From Clostridia bacterium (GTDB taxonomy: Bacteria; Bacillota; Clostridia; Oscillospirales; Acutalibacteraceae), in NCBI GenBank assembly GCA_017438845.1, contig JAFRUO010000023.1, positions 1 to 64,000 on the forward strand: 64,000 nt of DNA, read 5' to 3'. The translations under genes and the position numbers were made by a program. Positions 14,375 through 22,376 of this stretch are shown piece by piece. The notes under the pieces were generated by a model. The model did not search any database and was not told the origin of the DNA. It was given only the letters and a program-made list of their open reading frames with translations. Within the stretch, counting starts at the first letter, position 1, and every line of letters starts with the position of its first letter.

Positions 14375-15430
14375 ATGGCTAAAAAAGAGAAGAAGGAAAA
14401 GCGTCCTTTAACTCCCGAGGAGTTAAAAGCGAAAAGAGAAAGAAAGGCAGAAAAGCGCAAGCTCTTCGGCAAAACCTTTGTTCAGGTTCTTGCGGTTCTG
14501 TTAGCGATTGTTCTGGTATATTCCGTTGTTTATATGGCGTTCGGACAGGGCATGACAGTTGTTAAGAGGGTTGCCGGCAATGCAGGCAACGCAGGCGGTG
14601 CTCCCGTTTACAACGGCGGCTCGGCTTCGGGCGGCTCGTCCTCGGGCTCAACCGACAGCGGCAGCTCAGGCTCTTCAACACCTGCGGCTACCCCCGCAAG
14701 CTCAGGCGGTTCGTCCTCGGGCGGCGGAGCTTCGGCAGGCGCAAACGACCCTGCAAGCGTAGCGCAGCTTATCAACTCCGCTACCGCAGCGGCAGTTAAC
14801 GCCAAGGCAGGCTACAGCTGGTCAAGAGACTGTACGGTTTCCAACATCGACGTCGGCGGCGCAGGCCCCACAGGTATTATCAACCGTCTTATCGGCACAA
14901 TTTCCGAAGGCGACGACCTTAACTCCGTTGTCGGCGGCTTCCTCGGAAACGGCAGCAAGAAGGAAACAGTTCCGAAGGGTATGACTCTCGACACCATTGA
15001 CGTTCCGAAGGACGACGGCGGCACAGAGAAGCTTTACCACGGCTCAAGCTACACGCTCAAGGCTTCGCAGCTTCAGGCAAGCGATATTCAGGGCCTTCGT
15101 GTAAGCGGAAATACATACGAATTCGACCTTCCCAATTCTACCAACCCCACCAGAGACGGTAACACGGCTCTTTCAAGATTCTGTAACGATATAGTAGTTC
15201 GCGAAGAGGTTGAGTCTGAGCTTAAAGGCTACACAAACGCAGTTTCGGTTAACTCACTTGAAGCAAACTACAACAGCATTCATGTTAAGGCTACAATCGA
15301 GGACGGCAAGCTTACTGCTCTTACTTATTCAATGAAGGCTGACGCAAAGCTCGGCATCAAGATCGGTATCAACATCACAGGTACGGGTAACCTTGAGGCT
15401 ACGGCAAGCTACACCAACTTCAGTTATTAA
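14375..15430 (+). CDS. Membrane-anchored protein of unknown function, paralogue 1
   Basis: A 351-residue protein. The very basic N-terminus (MAKKEKKEKRPLTPEELKAK and on) is followed by one transmembrane helix (about 37-58), a Gly/Ser/Ala/Pro-rich linker (about 70-125), and a soluble domain (about 128-351). The domain begins ASVAQLINSATAAAVNAK and includes GFLGNGSKKETVPKG, LDTIDVPKDDGGTEKLYHGS and SRFCNDIVV. With a cytosolic basic N-terminus, the domain should face outside. I do not recognise the domain. The next gene encodes the same domain with long identical stretches, so this is a recent tandem duplication. Good ribosome binding site AAAGGGG. Confidence 0.75.
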   Translation: MAKKEKKEKRPLTPEELKAKRERKAEKRKLFGKTFVQVLAVLLAIVLVYSVVYMAFGQGMTVVKRVAGNAGNAGGAPVYNGGSASGGSSSGSTDSGSSGSSTPAATPASSGGSSSGGGASAGANDPASVAQLINSATAAAVNAKAGYSWSRDCTVSNIDVGGAGPTGIINRLIGTISEGDDLNSVVGGFLGNGSKKETVPKGMTLDTIDVPKDDGGTEKLYHGSSYTLKASQLQASDIQGLRVSGNTYEFDLPNSTNPTRDGNTALSRFCNDIVVREEVESELKGYTNAVSVNSLEANYNSIHVKATIEDGKLTALTYSMKADAKLGIKIGINITGTGNLEATASYTNFSY

Positions 15431-15448
15431 TTTTGAGAGGGAACAGAT

Positions 15449-16474
15449 ATGGCTAAGAAAGAAAAAGTTCAGTTGACTCCCGAAGAAATTCAGGAGAAAA
15501 AAATACGCAGATCAAACGGTTGGACCCGTTTCTGGGCTGTAGTTGTTGCTTTTGCTCTTACTGCAGGCGTGTTTGCCTTCGCTAAGACTCAGAGCGCCAA
15601 GCTTCAGGAGGAAAGCGGTGAAACCACTACCGCCGCAAGCGGCTCATACGACACTGCGGCTAACGCAAATCCGTCAGCCGGCTGGTCCGATTCGGGCACA
15701 AGCACCGACAACGCCGCATCTTCCGGCAACAGCGCAACACCCGGCAGCACTCCCGCTGCAAACTCGGGCGACTCATCAGGCGCCGCAACAGACGCCGCAA
15801 GCGTAGCACAGCTTATCAACACCGCTACCGCACAGGCAGTCAACTCAAAGGTTGGCTACGACTGGCAGAGAAAGGGTGTTGTTGAGAACATCGACGTTGG
15901 TAACGCAACAGCTGCACTTGACAGAATTATTCATACAGTTGACTCAAACGCAAACCTTAACTCCGTTGTCGGCGGCTTCCTCGGCAGAGGCGACAAGTCC
16001 GAAACTGTTCCGAAGGGTCAGACCCTTGACACCATCGACGTTCCGAAGGACGACGGCGGCACAGAGAAGCTTTATCACGGCTCAAGCTACACGCTCAAGG
16101 CTACACAGCTTCAGGCAAGCGATATTCAGGGTCTCCAGATTAACGGCGACACCTACACCTTTACTCTTCCCGATTCCTCCAACCCCGACAGAAGCGGCAA
16201 CACTCCGCTTTCAAGATTCTGCAACGATATCGTTGTAGTTGACGAGGTTAACAGCGAAATTCAGGAGCAGGTAGGCTCGGCGGTTACCGTTAACTCACTT
16301 GACGCAAGCTATCACAACATTAAGGTCAGCGTTACAATCAAAGATGGCAAGCTTGTAGAAATGTCCTACTCATTTGCCGCTGACGCGAAGCTCGGCATCA
16401 AGGCTGCAATTCTTAACATCAACGGTTCGGGTAACCTTACCGCAGACGCAAAGTATTCTAACTTCGTTTACTAA
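15449..16474 (+). CDS. Membrane-anchored protein of unknown function, paralogue 2
   Basis: A 341-residue paralogue of the gene just upstream, 18 bases away. It has the same plan: MAKKEKVQLTPEEIQEKK basic start, one transmembrane helix (about 26-45), a Ser/Thr/Ala/Gly linker (about 50-118), then the shared domain with ASVAQLINTATAQAVNSK, VVGGFLGRGDKSETVPKG, IDVPKDDGGTEKLYHGS and LSRFCNDIVVV. The DNA itself is near-identical in the central block encoding LDTIDVPKDDGGTEKLYHGS, which points to recent duplication or gene conversion. The most variable part is the linker and the segment after the cysteine. Function unknown; a surface or cell-wall location is inferred. Confidence 0.75.
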   Translation: MAKKEKVQLTPEEIQEKKIRRSNGWTRFWAVVVAFALTAGVFAFAKTQSAKLQEESGETTTAASGSYDTAANANPSAGWSDSGTSTDNAASSGNSATPGSTPAANSGDSSGAATDAASVAQLINTATAQAVNSKVGYDWQRKGVVENIDVGNATAALDRIIHTVDSNANLNSVVGGFLGRGDKSETVPKGQTLDTIDVPKDDGGTEKLYHGSSYTLKATQLQASDIQGLQINGDTYTFTLPDSSNPDRSGNTPLSRFCNDIVVVDEVNSEIQEQVGSAVTVNSLDASYHNIKVSVTIKDGKLVEMSYSFAADAKLGIKAAILNINGSGNLTADAKYSNFVY

Positions 16475-16514
16475 TCATCGGCTTTGAGCTTCTGATTCGG
16501 AAAGGAAATGCGAT

Positions 16515-17105
16515 ATGGCAAAGAAAGAAAAAGTTCAGTTAACTCCCGAGGAGCTTGCGGCTAAAAAGCTCAAGCGTAAAAAGGGCTGGGCGAGAGTCGG
16601 AGCGGTTGTATGCGCTTTGGCTATAACTGCGGCGGTTTACGTTGTAGGTTCAAAGGACGGCCCCAAGGAGATTGAGGACCCGCCGGAGCAGGTTGTTGTT
16701 CAGCAGGTTGTCCGTGAGACTGTTACCGTTACGGTAGCGGCTCCTGCAACTGCGGCTCCCACCACGGCGGCTCCCACCACAACAATGGCTCCTACCACGG
16801 CTGCTCCTGCGCCGACTACGGCTGCAAGCAACGGCGACAGCGGCGGAGGCGGAATCCTCGACACAATAACAGGTCTTTTCGGCGGTCTCGGTGATACGCT
16901 CGGCGGTCTCGTTGGCGGAGGCGGCGGAGACGGCGGCGGCTTAGGCGGTCTGGTTGACACAAACTCAATTGCCGACGGCATTGAGGGTGCAGGCGGCTCT
17001 GCAAAGGATTTCTTCTACGGACTTGCAGACAACGTTGAAAACAGCGACGGTCTTGACGGAATCAACGATTCTCTCAGAGACAGAGTCGGCAACATCGGTC
17101 AGTAA
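16515..17105 (+). CDS. Membrane-anchored PT-rich and Gly-rich protein, partial paralogue 3
   Basis: A 196-residue protein. The first 45 residues (MAKKEKVQLTPEELAAKKLK, then one transmembrane helix) match paralogue 2 almost exactly. The rest differs: a Thr/Pro/Ala repeat of TTAAP units (about 75-105), a very glycine-rich segment (about 108-148), and a short amphipathic tail. The shared C-terminal domain of the other two is absent. It could be a truncated duplicate whose domain was replaced, or a partner with a low-complexity surface stalk. It follows the paralogues by 40 bases and precedes the terminator, so it is the last gene of that unit. Confidence 0.68.
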   Translation: MAKKEKVQLTPEELAAKKLKRKKGWARVGAVVCALAITAAVYVVGSKDGPKEIEDPPEQVVVQQVVRETVTVTVAAPATAAPTTAAPTTTMAPTTAAPAPTTAASNGDSGGGGILDTITGLFGGLGDTLGGLVGGGGGDGGGLGGLVDTNSIADGIEGAGGSAKDFFYGLADNVENSDGLDGINDSLRDRVGNIGQ

Positions 17106-17117
17106 AATTTAAAATTA

Positions 17118-17144
17118 AACGCCCTTCTCGGAAGGGCGTTTTTT
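17118..17144 (+). terminator. Rho-independent terminator of the tandem paralogue operon
   Basis: AACGCCCTTC-TCG-GAAGGGCGTT followed by TTTT. It also faces the 3' end of the convergent dehydrogenase gene. Confidence 0.88.
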
Positions 17145-17155
17145 CTGTCCTTTTT

Positions 17156-18115
17156 TCAGTTTACAACGTTAATGGGGCTTCCGTTAAAGTAAGCTTCAAA
17201 GTTTTCCTTTAATACGCTCATCAGCCTTTCCCTTGTTTCAAAACCTGCCCAGGCGATGTGAGGCGTAATAATGCAGTTCTTTGCGCTGAGCAACGGGTTG
17301 TCGGGCGCAGGCGGCTCAGTGCTGAGCACGTCGACCGCGGCGGCGGCAATTCTTCCGCTGTTAAGCGCGTCTGCAAGGGCTTTTTCGTCAACAACGGGGC
17401 CCCTTGAGGTGTTTATTAAAAGCAGATTTCTTTTACACTTTGAAAGGAATTTTTCGTTGACTATACCCGTGGTGGCAGGGGTCAACGGACAGTGCAGGGT
17501 GATTATATCCGAGCAGGCAAGCAGCTCGTCAAGCCCTACCCAGCGGAAGTTTTTCCTGTGAGTCTGGTTTGTTTCGTGTCCCGAAACAGCAACGACGTTC
17601 ATACCGTATGCCTCGGCTATGTTTGCCACCGTCTGACCGATTTTTCCGAAGCCGATTATGCCTAAGGTCTTTTTGTACATTTCAACAAGCGGACTTAACT
17701 GATAGCAGAAATCGGGGCAGGAGCTCCAGCCGCCTCCTCTTACGTCCTCACTGTGAAGCGAAACAGCGTTGTAATGCTCTGAAATGTAGGCAAAAACAAG
17801 CTGTGCCACGGCGCGTGTTGAATAGGTCGGGATATTGCACACGGGGATATTTCTTGAGCGTGCATAAGCGCAGTCGACTACGTTGTAGCCCGTTGAAAGA
17901 AGGGCAATGAATTTTACGTTCCTCGCCTTTTCAAGGCTTTGGGCGGTAAGCGGAGTTTTGTTCGTGATTATTATATCCGCATCCTTTATTCTTTCTTCAA
18001 TTTTGTCCCTCGGTGTTCTGTCAAACACCTCAAGAGCGCCGTAGTCTTTAAGCCAGTCCCATGAAAGGTCGCCGGGGTTTTCGGTGTAGCCGTCAAGTAT
18101 AACCGTTTTCGACAT
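17156..18115 (-). CDS. D-isomer-specific 2-hydroxyacid dehydrogenase (glycerate dehydrogenase-like)
   Basis: A 319-residue cytosolic NAD(H)-dependent enzyme that interconverts a 2-hydroxyacid and its 2-oxoacid. The Rossmann motif GFGKIGQTVANIAEAYG is at about 150-166. The catalytic triad is visible as Arg in INTSRGPVVDE, Glu in DVLSTEPP and His in TPHIAWAG. The Ala-Trp after the histidine and the overall sequence resemble hydroxypyruvate/glycerate dehydrogenases (HprA type), but substrate cannot be fixed by eye. It stands alone on the minus strand between two plus-strand units. Start follows GGAGAG. Confidence 0.9.
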   Translation of the reverse strand: MSKTVILDGYTENPGDLSWDWLKDYGALEVFDRTPRDKIEERIKDADIIITNKTPLTAQSLEKARNVKFIALLSTGYNVVDCAYARSRNIPVCNIPTYSTRAVAQLVFAYISEHYNAVSLHSEDVRGGGWSSCPDFCYQLSPLVEMYKKTLGIIGFGKIGQTVANIAEAYGMNVVAVSGHETNQTHRKNFRWVGLDELLACSDIITLHCPLTPATTGIVNEKFLSKCKRNLLLINTSRGPVVDEKALADALNSGRIAAAAVDVLSTEPPAPDNPLLSAKNCIITPHIAWAGFETRERLMSVLKENFEAYFNGSPINVVN

Positions 18116-18203
18116 ATTATCTCTCCGTTATATTTTAGAATAAATATATTCTATCACAAATAAGGAAAAATTAATATCATTATTTAAAAAATAATGATAA
18201 ATC

Positions 18204-18232
18204 TTGACCTTGAGGCGATTATGAGATAAAAT
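18204..18232 (+). promoter_or_regulatory. Sigma-A promoter of the VTT-domain protein gene
   Basis: TTGACC (18204-18209), 17-bp spacer, TAAAAT (18227-18232). The transcript should begin near 18239, about 15 bases before the Shine-Dalgarno at 18254-18260. That leaves little room for a start further upstream than the ACG at 18268. Confidence 0.7.
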
Positions 18233-18267
18233 TATAATGATATTCTATGCGATGGAGGTGACGGCAA

Positions 18268-18993
18268 ACGAAAGGGAAAACAGTCAACAGAAAGCTGCTT
18301 CTCAATTTCCTCGGAGTTGTTCTGATAATAATCGGCTTTGTCCTGCTCGGAATTACGCTGCTTATGAAGATACAGCAGTTTGCCGTCAGGTACGAAGCGT
18401 TCCTTACAATGCTTGACGACTTTGAGGACGCGGTGGCTTCAATCCCCAACAAGGGTCTTGTTATACTCGCGATTATCCTTATTTACCTTGCAAAGTCAGT
18501 AATCCCGATTCCGACCTCGGCGGTGTGCGTTATCGCAGGTATGGTGTTCCCGACGCCGTTTGCGGTAATAATCAACATTGCAGGCTACGTTGTGCTGGTT
18601 ACAATTAAATACATCTGGGGCAAGCACCTCGGACGGGGCTATGTTTACAAAATACTGCGAAGGTATGAAAACATACAGCAGATGATGGACTCCGACGCAA
18701 AGTTCAAGGACGGACTGCTTTTCGGACTGAGGGTTGTCCCGAATATACCCATCAACACGGTTTCGCAGGTCTACGGGGCAATGAATTTCAACTATTACAA
18801 ATTTATTGCTCTTTCGGTGCTCGGCTTCTTGCCGAGAATAATCTCCTACAGTATGGTAGGACGTCATGTTTACAACCCGTTTTCACTCGGCTTTATGCTT
18901 CCGATTGTAATAATGTTCGTCATTTCGGGTGTGGCAATTATCGGGGTAAACGGCTTTATTGAAATACACAACAAAAGAATTAAAAACATATAA
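18268..18993 (+). CDS. VTT-domain (TVP38/TMEM64, DedA-like) membrane protein, apparent ACG start
   Basis: A polytopic membrane protein of the VTT/SNARE-associated family: GLRVVPNIPINTVSQVYGAM followed by FIALSVLGFLPRIISYSMVG is the signature region. The first in-frame ATG (18364) would cut off 32 codons that encode a clear transmembrane helix (KLLLNFLGVVLIIIGFVLLG). Upstream, a perfect GGAGGTG (18254-18260) lies 7 bases before the in-frame codon ACG (18268), and an in-frame TGA lies just before it. The natural start is therefore this ACG, either a rare near-cognate start or an ATG with a T-to-C change. With it the product is 241 residues. It precedes galK by 13 bases; the family handles membrane lipids or small molecules, with no specific substrate evident. 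Confidence 0.82.
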   Translation, partial: TKGKTVNRKLLLNFLGVVLIIIGFVLLGITLLMKIQQFAVRYEAFLTMLDDFEDAVASIPNKGLVILAIILIYLAKSVIPIPTSAVCVIAGMVFPTPFAVIINIAGYVVLVTIKYIWGKHLGRGYVYKILRRYENIQQMMDSDAKFKDGLLFGLRVVPNIPINTVSQVYGAMNFNYYKFIALSVLGFLPRIISYSMVGRHVYNPFSLGFMLPIVIMFVISGVAIIGVNGFIEIHNKRIKNI

Positions 18994-19006
18994 AGGGGAA
19001 GGCTAT

Positions 19007-20287
19007 ATGAATAACACGGCAACTTTGCGCGAACAGATTAAAAACGGAAGTTACGACGCAAGATTTAAAAGAGTATATGTTACCGACGAAGCGGTAAAGG
19101 CGCAGTATGAGAGATACTGCTCTCTTGCAGACGACTTCGACTCGGTTTACTCTCCCGAGCGTGAGGTAAGGATGTTTTCCGCACCCGGCAGGACGGAGGT
19201 CGGCGGAAATCACACGGACCACAATCACGGCAAGGTGCTTGCGGCAGGTATCAACCTTGACGCAATTGCTATAGCTTCAAAAAACGATGAAAACATAGTA
19301 AGAGTTAAGTCGAGAGGCTACTCGATGGACACCGTCGACATCAGCGACCTGACTGTTCACGAGGAGGAAACGGGTCACTCCCCAGCGCTTGTAAGGGGCG
19401 TTGTCAAGGGCTTTGAAAACTACGGCTATAAGGTAGGCGGCTTTGACGCCGTTACTGCGTCCGCAGTGCTTTCGGGCTCAGGGCTTTCTTCGTCGGCAGC
19501 TTACGAGGTACTTGTCGGCACTATGCTAAATTACCTTTATAACGACGGCGCTGTTGATCCCGTGACAATTGCGAAAATTGCACAGTATGCAGAGAACGAG
19601 TATTTCGGCAAGCCCTGCGGACTTATGGATCAGATGGCTTGCTCGGTAGGAAGCTTTATCGGCATTGACTTCAAGGATCCCACGGAGCCCGTTATCGAAA
19701 AGGTTGACTTTGATTTTGCCTCCTGCGGACATTCGCTCTGTATAGTCGACACCAAGGGAAGTCACTCAAACCTTACCGACGAGTATGCGGCAATCAGAAT
19801 TGAAATGGAAAACGTCGCCCGTCATCTCGGAAAATCCGTTTTAAGAGAGGTCGATGAGGAGGAGTTTGAAAGTAAGCTTCCTCAGCTCAGAAGTGAAGTA
19901 GGCGACAGAGCAGTGCTCAGAGCCATGCATTTCTTCAACGACAACAAACGAGTCGACAGAGAAATCAACTCGCTTAAAAGAGGCGACTTTGAAGCCTTCA
20001 AGAAAAATGTGCTTGAAAGCGGCGCCTCGTCATATATGTATAACCAGAATGTTTTTGCACCCAAGCAGCCTGATGTTCAGCCCGTTTCGGTTGCGCTTGC
20101 AGTTTCCGAGGAAATACTCAGAGGCAAGGGCGCATGGCGTGTTCACGGCGGCGGCTTTGCGGGCACCATTCAGGCGTTTGTACCCAATGAGCTTCTCGGT
20201 GAATATAAAAGAAAAATCGAAGCCGTTTTCGGCGAGGGCTCGTGCTATGTGCTCAGCGTAAGACCCGTGGGCGGCGCAGAGATTTAA
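19007..20287 (+). CDS. galK: Galactokinase
   Basis: A 426-residue GHMP-family kinase that phosphorylates galactose at C1 (Leloir pathway, cytosol). Visible motifs: a galactokinase-type N-terminal signature GRTEVGGNHTDHNHG (61-75), the ATP-binding loop VLSGSGLSSSAAYEVLVG, PCGLMDQMACSVG with the catalytic Asp, and the C-terminal GHMP motif RVHGGGFAGTIQAFV. The signature has GGNHTDH where classic enzymes have IGEHTDY, a variant that could shift sugar preference. The chosen start at 19007 follows AAAGGGGAAGG; the open frame upstream overlaps the VTT gene. It heads a tight group with GNAT, PLP-enzyme and hexomutase genes. Confidence 0.88.
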   Translation: MNNTATLREQIKNGSYDARFKRVYVTDEAVKAQYERYCSLADDFDSVYSPEREVRMFSAPGRTEVGGNHTDHNHGKVLAAGINLDAIAIASKNDENIVRVKSRGYSMDTVDISDLTVHEEETGHSPALVRGVVKGFENYGYKVGGFDAVTASAVLSGSGLSSSAAYEVLVGTMLNYLYNDGAVDPVTIAKIAQYAENEYFGKPCGLMDQMACSVGSFIGIDFKDPTEPVIEKVDFDFASCGHSLCIVDTKGSHSNLTDEYAAIRIEMENVARHLGKSVLREVDEEEFESKLPQLRSEVGDRAVLRAMHFFNDNKRVDREINSLKRGDFEAFKKNVLESGASSYMYNQNVFAPKQPDVQPVSVALAVSEEILRGKGAWRVHGGGFAGTIQAFVPNELLGEYKRKIEAVFGEGSCYVLSVRPVGGAEI

Positions 20288-20295
20288 AATGAACC

Positions 20296-21105
20296 ATGAT
20301 TAAGCTTGTTGAAAATCTTTCAAAGGATACGGCTTCCCGGCTTCTTCCGTTCTTTTCCGAAAAGCTCAGTGATCTTTTCACACTTTTTTCAATTCTTGAC
20401 TGGACGGAGGTTGACGGCGTATGGGTGCAGACAACCGACGGTGAGCTGAGCGCGTTGATAGCGCAAAAGGCAAAAAGCAAGGTGTATGTCTGTGCAAAGG
20501 ACTTTGCCGACTTTTACGAGCTGGCCGACTTTATTTCGAGGCTCGGCGCAATGGTGGTAAACTGTTCGTCGGAAATCACCGAAAGGATCGGTGTTACCGC
20601 TTACTCGAAGGTAAGCCTTATGGAGCTTGAGGGCGAGCCGCCCGAGGGCAGAGCATCCGTTGTGCTTAACGACAATTTAAAGCCTGTTTTTGAGCTTATC
20701 ACACGCTCGGCAAAAAAACAGCTTTCCGACAGTAAGACGCTTGATTCCGCACAGCTGAAAAAGCTTTCGGAAAGGGCGTACAAGCAGTGGCTGTCCGCCG
20801 CCAGCAGAGGAATTTTCAACGGCTACACTCAGGTCAGGGCGGTAAAGGCGGGCGAAAGGTCGGTCCTTTCCGTCGCCATAGCGGATATACTCGGAGGCAA
20901 CGTGTACATAAGGGATGTTGCAACCGACGAGGAGTTTCGCAAAATGGGTTATGCAACGGACTGCATTAGCGGCATATGCAGCGACTTAAAAAAACAGTCC
21001 GACAGAATTTTTCTTGCCTGTGCAGATGTGCAGACGGAGAGCTTCTACAAAAAATCGGGCTTTTGCCGCAAGGAATATCTTGATGTGGGAATAATTGAAA
21101 TATGA
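20296..21105 (+). CDS. GNAT-family N-acetyltransferase
   Basis: A 269-residue protein. The C-terminal half (about 165-265) is a GNAT fold: GNVYIRDVATDEEFRKMGYA resembles the acetyl-CoA-binding motif A (usually R/Q-x-x-G-x-G/A), followed by FYKKSGF near the end. The N-terminal half (1 to about 160) is unassigned and may be substrate specific. Eight bases separate it from galK, with no strong ribosome binding site of its own, so translation is probably coupled. Its stop overlaps the next start by 4 bases (ATGA). The substrate is unknown. Confidence 0.8.
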   Translation: MIKLVENLSKDTASRLLPFFSEKLSDLFTLFSILDWTEVDGVWVQTTDGELSALIAQKAKSKVYVCAKDFADFYELADFISRLGAMVVNCSSEITERIGVTAYSKVSLMELEGEPPEGRASVVLNDNLKPVFELITRSAKKQLSDSKTLDSAQLKKLSERAYKQWLSAASRGIFNGYTQVRAVKAGERSVLSVAIADILGGNVYIRDVATDEEFRKMGYATDCISGICSDLKKQSDRIFLACADVQTESFYKKSGFCRKEYLDVGIIEI

Positions 21106-22376
21106 ACGAGTTTTTTACAGTCAGCGATAAGGTTAAGGAAAAAAGCGAGGCGGCTCTTAAAAGAGTTGCAGATAAGCTTTCCGAAACAGATTCGCTCGGT
21201 GAATACAATATGCAGAAGGTGCTCGGCGCCTTTATTAAAAACAGGGTTGACGCAACCGACTTCAACTCCTCGACGGGCTACGGCTACGGCGACAGCGGCA
21301 GGGAAAAGGCGGACAGACTCGTTGCCGATATTTTCGGCTGTGAGGACGCGATTATCCGTGCAGGTTTGCTTGCCTGCGGTACGCATACGCTCGGCGTTGT
21401 CTTGTTCGGAATACTTCGTCCGGGCGACACTATGCTCTGTGTTTCGGGCACGCCGTATGACACAATTCATCCCGTAATCGGAATCGGCGGCAAGGGTAAT
21501 GGCATGGGCACGCTTGCAGACCTCGGCATTAAATACGAGCAGGTTGACCTTACCGAGGACGACGAGCTTGATTATAGGCAAATAGAAAAAAGAGCGGCCG
21601 ACGAAAAGGTCAGAATGGTCTACCTTCAGCGCTCAAGGGGTTACAGCCTAAGGCACAGCCTGTCCGTGGGCGAAATCGGAAGGGTATGCGACATTGTTCA
21701 TGCCGTAAACAAAAATGCGGTTGTAATGGTTGACAACTGCTACGGCGAGTTTACCGAAAAAAAGGAGCCTACCGAGGTCGGAGCCGATATTATGGCAGGC
21801 TCGCTTATAAAGAATGCAGGCGGAGGAATCGCTTCGTCGGGCGGATACATCGCAGGACGTAAGGATTTAATTGAGCTTTGCTCCTACCGCCTTACCGTGC
21901 CGGGTCTCGGCAGAGAGGTCGGCGCAAGCCTCGGGCAGAACAAGAGTCTGTACTTCGGGCTGTTCAACGCTCCCGTGGTTGTCAGGGAGGCGCTTAAAAC
22001 CGCAGTGTTTGCCTCGGCTCTGTTTGAAGAGCTGGGCTTTAAGGTCACTCCCCGTCCCGAGGAGGACCGACACGATATTATTCAGGCAATCTGCCTTGAA
22101 AACGAGGAGCGGCTGACCGCCTTCTGTCAGGGTATGCAGAAGGGCGCGCCCGTCGACTCCTATGTAGTACCCGAGCCGTGGGACATGCCCGGCTACGACA
22201 GCAAGGTTATTATGTCCGCAGGGGCGTTTACCTCGGGCTCGTCAATCGAGCTTTCGGCTGACGCTCCGCTAAGAGAGCCGTATGCCGTATGGATGCAGGG
22301 AGGTCTTAACTTTCCGTGCGGAAAGCTCGGCGTTATGCTCGCGGCTGAGGAAATAATAAGGAGGAATTTGATTTGA
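21102..22376 (+). CDS. PLP-dependent methionine gamma-lyase/aluminium-resistance family protein
   Basis: A 424-residue fold-type I PLP enzyme (PF06838 type). Recognisable features are the STGYGYGDSGREKADRLVA start of the catalytic domain, VSGTPYDTIHPVIG, VMVDNCYGEFTEKKEP with the PLP aspartate, and the Schiff-base lysine in AGSLIKNAGGGIA. This family is annotated as aluminium-resistance or methionine gamma-lyase-like and is common in Firmicutes, where its reaction is poorly defined. ATGA overlap with the GNAT gene upstream and TTGA overlap with the hexomutase gene downstream make it part of one translationally coupled operon. Confidence 0.88.
   Translation: MNEFFTVSDKVKEKSEAALKRVADKLSETDSLGEYNMQKVLGAFIKNRVDATDFNSSTGYGYGDSGREKADRLVADIFGCEDAIIRAGLLACGTHTLGVVLFGILRPGDTMLCVSGTPYDTIHPVIGIGGKGNGMGTLADLGIKYEQVDLTEDDELDYRQIEKRAADEKVRMVYLQRSRGYSLRHSLSVGEIGRVCDIVHAVNKNAVVMVDNCYGEFTEKKEPTEVGADIMAGSLIKNAGGGIASSGGYIAGRKDLIELCSYRLTVPGLGREVGASLGQNKSLYFGLFNAPVVVREALKTAVFASALFEELGFKVTPRPEEDRHDIIQAICLENEERLTAFCQGMQKGAPVDSYVVPEPWDMPGYDSKVIMSAGAFTSGSSIELSADAPLREPYAVWMQGGLNFPCGKLGVMLAAEEIIRRNLI

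Noticed and set aside
18364..18993. ATG at 18364 as the start of the VTT protein
   Set aside because: It has no ribosome binding site and would remove the first transmembrane helix encoded in frame upstream. The ACG at 18268 has perfect spacing from GGAGGTG.
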